The translations under genes and the position numbers were made by a program. Under the pieces are notes generated by a model, which saw only the letters and a list, made by a program, of their open reading frames with translations, searched no databases and was not told the origin of the DNA. 64,000 nucleotides of DNA from an uncultured Selenomonadaceae bacterium (GTDB lineage: Bacteria; Bacillota; Negativicutes; Selenomonadales; Selenomonadaceae), in NCBI GenBank assembly GCA_905233135.1, contig CAJOCQ010000008.1, positions 22,858 to 86,857 on the forward strand, written 5' to 3'. Each line of letters opens with the position of its first letter. The stretch's first letter is position 1. Positions 60,999-64,000 of the stretch are shown here, piece after piece.

Positions 60999-61011
60999 AA
61001 AGGAGCTTTTT

Positions 61012-62430
61012 ATGTTAGAAGAAGTTTTGGACGAATTTAAAAAATTGGCGGCAATTCCGCGCCCTTCTAAACACGAAGAAAAAGTTAGCAACTTCCTGTG
61101 CGATTATTTAAAATCTTACGGCTTTGAAGTTGTGCAGGACGAAGTTAAAAATATTATTGCCGAAATTCCCGCGCTTTGCGGAATGGAAAACGCGCCGCGC
61201 ACAATTTTACAGGCGCATATGGATATGGTCTGCGTTGCCGAAGAAAATTATAAATTTAACCCGCTCGAAGACGCTATAAAATTAATTCGCACGGAAGAAT
61301 TTTTGACGGCGGAAGGTACAAGCTTGGGCGCGGACGACGGTATGGGAATTGCCGAAATTTTGTACATTGCCAAAAATCACGAAAAATTTTCGCACGGCCC
61401 AATTAGAATTATTTTCACGGTTGACGAAGAACAGGGAATGGGCGGCGCAATTAACCTAAATAAAAAATTTCTTGCAGACGCCCAATTTTTTATCAACTGC
61501 GATTCTGAAAATTATGATGAACTTGTTGCAGGCAGCGCGGGCAGTATTCACGTTGACTTTTGCAAAAAAATTAATTACGCCGCGCCGAAATTTTCCAACG
61601 CCTACAAAATTAATTTCGGCGGCTTGCACGGCGGGCATTCGGGGATTGAAATTCACAGAAATTATATTAACGCAATAAAACTTACGGCGAAATTTTTAAA
61701 CATTCTCAAGAAAAAAGAAAATCTGCAACTTGCGAAAATTAACGGCGGCGCAGCGTCAAATGTTATTCCTTCGGACAGCGAATTTGTTATTGTTACGGAT
61801 TTGGCGCAGGAAAAAATTTCTGCGTACGCCGAAGATTTTCAAAAAATTTACAATGACGTTGAGCCGAATGAATTTAAAATTGAAATTGCGCCCGCAGATT
61901 TGCCCGCAAAAGTTTTTGACGCGGCAGATTTTGAAAATTTAATAGCGTTGTTGTTGAATGTGCATAGCGGCGTTTATTCAGTTGCAGGCGCAATGGTGCG
62001 CACTTCCGCAAATATCGGCGTCATTCGCACGGCTGAAAATGTCGAAATAAATATTTTGGCGCGTTCCAATTTTACTGAACTGCTTGACGATTTCAAAGAC
62101 ACTTTCGCGCAGGTTGGCAAATTTACAAATTTTGAAGTGAAATTCGGTACGCCGACGCCTGCTTGGAATTTTAATCCTGACAGCCGCCTTTTAAAAATTA
62201 TGGCTGAAATTTTTGAGAATCAAAATAATTTTGCGCCGAAAATTCATACAATCCACGCGGGGCTTGAATGCAGTTTCTTTGCCGTGAAAAATCCCGCGCT
62301 TGATATTGTTTCAATCGGTACGACCAACGAATTTATTCACAGCACAAAAGAACGCTTGCACTTGAAAACCGTTGAGCCGCAAGTTAATTTGATAATTGCA
62401 ACGCTGGAAAAAATTGCGGCGCAATTTTAG
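61012..62430 (+). CDS. pepD: Aminoacyl-histidine dipeptidase (PepD type, M20 family)
   Basis: 472 residues, cytosolic zinc dipeptidase splitting Xaa-His and other dipeptides. Catalytic marks: AHMDMV (His69, Asp71), GADDG (Asp108, bridging), VDEEQGMGG (Glu139/140) and NCDSE. The lid domain between includes GGLHGGHSG, as in PepD rather than PepV. HAGLECSFF near the C-terminus holds the last zinc-site Glu/His. Normal length for the family. AAAGGAG precedes the ATG. It stands alone and converges with the binding-protein gene. Confidence 0.93.
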   Translation: MLEEVLDEFKKLAAIPRPSKHEEKVSNFLCDYLKSYGFEVVQDEVKNIIAEIPALCGMENAPRTILQAHMDMVCVAEENYKFNPLEDAIKLIRTEEFLTAEGTSLGADDGMGIAEILYIAKNHEKFSHGPIRIIFTVDEEQGMGGAINLNKKFLADAQFFINCDSENYDELVAGSAGSIHVDFCKKINYAAPKFSNAYKINFGGLHGGHSGIEIHRNYINAIKLTAKFLNILKKKENLQLAKINGGAASNVIPSDSEFVIVTDLAQEKISAYAEDFQKIYNDVEPNEFKIEIAPADLPAKVFDAADFENLIALLLNVHSGVYSVAGAMVRTSANIGVIRTAENVEINILARSNFTELLDDFKDTFAQVGKFTNFEVKFGTPTPAWNFNPDSRLLKIMAEIFENQNNFAPKIHTIHAGLECSFFAVKNPALDIVSIGTTNEFIHSTKERLHLKTVEPQVNLIIATLEKIAAQF

Positions 62431-62466
62431 GCACTAGTGAATTGAAAAATTTTTTATAAAAAAATA

Positions 62467-62495
62467 ACCGCCAACATTTGTTGACGGCTTTTTTA
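62467..62495. terminator. Bidirectional terminator between pepD and the binding-protein gene
   Basis: CCG.CAAC-ATTT-GTTG.CGG with T-rich tails on both strands (TTTTTTATTTT on the plus strand). Confidence 0.8.
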
Positions 62496-62511
62496 TTTTA
62501 TGGAAAAAATA

Positions 62512-63708
62512 TTATCCTTGCGGCGCAATTTTCGTACGGAGCGAGCGTGCGCCGTCTTTGTTTTCAATAACAACAATACCTTTGATAGGATTATGAGTAG
62601 CGGCGTCCATAGTGATAACGCCTGTACCAACTTTCAAATCTTTGATAGATTCGATATTAGCGCGGATTTTTTCGGAATCAGTGCCGCCGCGTTGAATAGC
62701 GTCAACTAACATTTTGCCCGAATCATAACCGAGCGCGGCGAAAACGTTGGGGTCTTCCTTGTATTCGGCTTTGTAAGCTTTAAGGAATAATTGAACGTCT
62801 TCATCGCCTTCAAAGTAATGTGTGCAGAAAAAAGTATTGTTAAGGGCGTCTTTGCCGGCAATGTCAACAACTTTTGAATCGTCCCAACCGTCAGTGCCGA
62901 GAATGGTTGCAGTAATTCCCAATTCGCGCGCTTGTTTTACGATTTTGCCGACTTCTTCATAGTACGCGGGAACAAAAATTACGTCAGCATTGGCAGTTTT
63001 AATTTTGGTAAGCGCGGCTTTAAAATCTTGGTCTTTTGCCAAGAAAGCCTCTTCCATTGCAACGCTTCCGCCTGCCGCTTCAAATTTTTCCCTAAAAACT
63101 TTGCCGAGACTCTTTGAATAATCTGAACTTGAATCAAGATAAAGTACAGCGGTTTTAGCGTTTAAATCTTTTGCGGCAAATTCAGCCATAACATCGCCCT
63201 GTTGCGGGTCGATAAAGCAACTGCGGAAAATGTAAGGTTTAACCGCGCCGTTTTCAACCGTAACATCTGGATTGGTAGCGGCGGGCGCAATGACTGCAAC
63301 TTTATTATCGGCGGCAACTTGTGATTCTGCAATAACATTCGCAGTAACAGCGGGACCAACAAGTGCAACAACGTTATCATCGGAAATTAATTTAGTAGCA
63401 GCGTTGACAGATTCGGCGGCTTCGGATTTACTGTCAGCTTCGACAATTTTAATTTGTTTGCCGTTGACGCCGCCCGCGTCGTTAGCTTCTTTAATTGCAA
63501 GCTTAAAACCTTTAGCAGCGTTTGTGCCGTATTGCGCGTGGTTGCCTGTCAATTCAAAATTTGAACCTACAACGATACTGTCGCCGCTTGCCGCGTTACT
63601 TCCGCCGCCGCCTGCAGTATCGCCGCCGCAACCTGTAAACATTGAGCAAGCCAAAATTCCGCCCGTTATCAGCGCGGCTAATCTAAACTTTTTCTTTCCA
63701 AAAAGCAC
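62512..63708 (-). CDS. Branched-chain amino-acid ABC transporter substrate-binding lipoprotein
   Basis: 398 residues from the GTG at 63708 (GAGGAGTG upstream); the frame continues 33 codons further through the promoter and operator. The signal peptide ends in a lipobox (MFTGC, Cys27), followed by a Gly/Ser linker, so it is a lipid-anchored periplasmic-type protein. The mature part is a type I periplasmic-binding fold of the LivJ/LivK family: VGSNFELTGNHAQYG, GGVNGKQIKIVEADSKSE, VVALVGPAVT, YLDSSSDYSKSLG, VIFVPAYY, TDGWDDSKVV and FAALGYDSGKMLVDAI. No permease or ATPase genes are in the window. The exact ligand is not certain; leucine, isoleucine, valine or another amide is likely. Confidence 0.9.
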   Translation of the reverse strand: MLFGKKKFRLAALITGGILACSMFTGCGGDTAGGGGSNAASGDSIVVGSNFELTGNHAQYGTNAAKGFKLAIKEANDAGGVNGKQIKIVEADSKSEAAESVNAATKLISDDNVVALVGPAVTANVIAESQVAADNKVAVIAPAATNPDVTVENGAVKPYIFRSCFIDPQQGDVMAEFAAKDLNAKTAVLYLDSSSDYSKSLGKVFREKFEAAGGSVAMEEAFLAKDQDFKAALTKIKTANADVIFVPAYYEEVGKIVKQARELGITATILGTDGWDDSKVVDIAGKDALNNTFFCTHYFEGDEDVQLFLKAYKAEYKEDPNVFAALGYDSGKMLVDAIQRGGTDSEKIRANIESIKDLKVGTGVITMDAATHNPIKGIVVIENKDGARSLRTKIAPQG

Positions 63709-63732
63709 TTTTATAACACTCCTCATACATTC

Positions 63733-63774
63733 AAAATACGCGCGTATTTTACAATTTTTACCTTGACTAGTCAA
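63733..63774 (-). promoter_or_regulatory. Promoter of the binding-protein gene with two perfect palindromes
   Basis: On the minus strand TTGACT (63774-63769), 17 bases, TAAAAT (63751-63746). The -35 box lies in the perfect 12-base palindrome TTGACTAGTCAA (63763-63774). The -10 box overlaps the perfect 18-base palindrome AAAATACGCGCGTATTTT (63733-63750). Both are good candidates for repressor sites. Confidence 0.75.
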
Positions 63775-63914
63775 TTTTTTATAAATTTTCGCGCAGATTT
63801 TTTTCATACGATAAAAAATTTTTTTACTGTATGAGCAGAAATTCTAAAAATTTTGTGTAGAAAATGGCGTAGTGACGCGGTAAAAAATTTTTAAAAAAAA
63901 TTTTGGAAAAAAGC

Positions 63915-63943
63915 TTGACAAAAACAAAAGTCGGTTGTATTAT
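63915..63943 (+). promoter_or_regulatory. Strong promoter, probably of an rRNA operon
   Basis: TTGACA (63915-63920), 17 bases, TATTAT (63938-63943). The region before it is A/T-rich (AAAAAATTTTTAAAAAAAATTTT pattern), as in UP elements. Confidence 0.75.
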
Positions 63944-64000
63944 ATGCAAGCTGATTCACTTCAGCAGGCTCCTTGAAAACTAAACAATGCTTAACGCTAG
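63944..64000 (+). other. Leader of a probable rRNA operon, running off the window
   Basis: CTCCTTGAAAACTAAACAATG (63970-63990, in part) is the kind of sequence found before 16S rRNA in Firmicutes. No 16S sequence itself is reached, so the call rests on this motif and the promoter. Confidence 0.6.

Overview
The window looks like chromosome from a diderm Firmicute, most likely a Negativicute of the Selenomonas type. This is an inference from gene content. The reasons are giant RTX-like proteins (which imply an outer membrane), a complete glgC-glgD-glgP-glgB-glgA glycogen operon with a GH13-GH77 fusion, a biotin-domain-less 5S-type carboxyltransferase subunit, frequent TTG starts behind strong Shine-Dalgarno sites, and moderate-to-low G+C with A/T-rich intergenic DNA. 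No 16S sequence is present; the last 90 bases look like the promoter and leader of an rRNA operon.

Layout. Bases 2-5254 hold the 3' part of an RTX-type repeat protein gene. Bases 5829-8302 hold ilvE, a secreted SGNH hydrolase and queD. Bases 8385-10882 hold a secreted ChW-repeat protein, tRNA-Pro and a GH32 sucrase/levanase (all minus strand). Next come the carboxyltransferase 5S-like gene (11357-12742), a small hypothetical gene, and a Feo iron-uptake operon (feoA, feoB, Cys-rich/HMA protein; minus strand, 13470-16153). Then sbcC, rpmB, a DUF4127-like protein and a DUF2225 protein. Bases 22104-37071 form a minus-strand carbohydrate block: glgC, glgD, glgP, glgB, a small AT-hook-like gene, glgA, two GT92-like glycosyltransferases and the GH13-GH77 protein. 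On the plus strand follow a lactate permease, a flavodoxin-ferredoxin (EFR1-type) gene split by a 272-bp IS200/IS605-like non-autonomous element, and leuA. A 12.2-kb RTX-like gene (43145-55369) comes next. The right end carries a second SGNH protein, a CitA/DcuS-type sensor kinase, a FliD-C-like protein, a PepD-type dipeptidase and a branched-chain amino-acid-binding lipoprotein.

How the genes work together. The glg block covers ADP-glucose synthesis (GlgC/GlgD), chain extension (GlgA), branching (GlgB) and breakdown (GlgP, GH13-GH77). GH32 feeds in hexoses from sucrose or fructans. The 5S subunit and lactate permease fit an anaerobe with lactate/propionate-type metabolism. ilvE, leuA and the Liv-type binding protein fit branched-chain amino-acid supply.

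The most unusual material is non-coding. (1) The IS605-like element in the EFR1 gene has its own well-formed promoter and no transposase or TnpB. (2) There are four tandem 116-bp copies of the 3' end of leuA whose coding parts differ only by synonymous third-position changes. (3) A dispersed ~177-bp structured repeat occurs five times, with CCGCCCGTC/GACGGGCGG ends. A second, related hairpin cassette occurs twice. Several hairpins are built from heptamer-like words. All functional calls are by eye; no database search was run.
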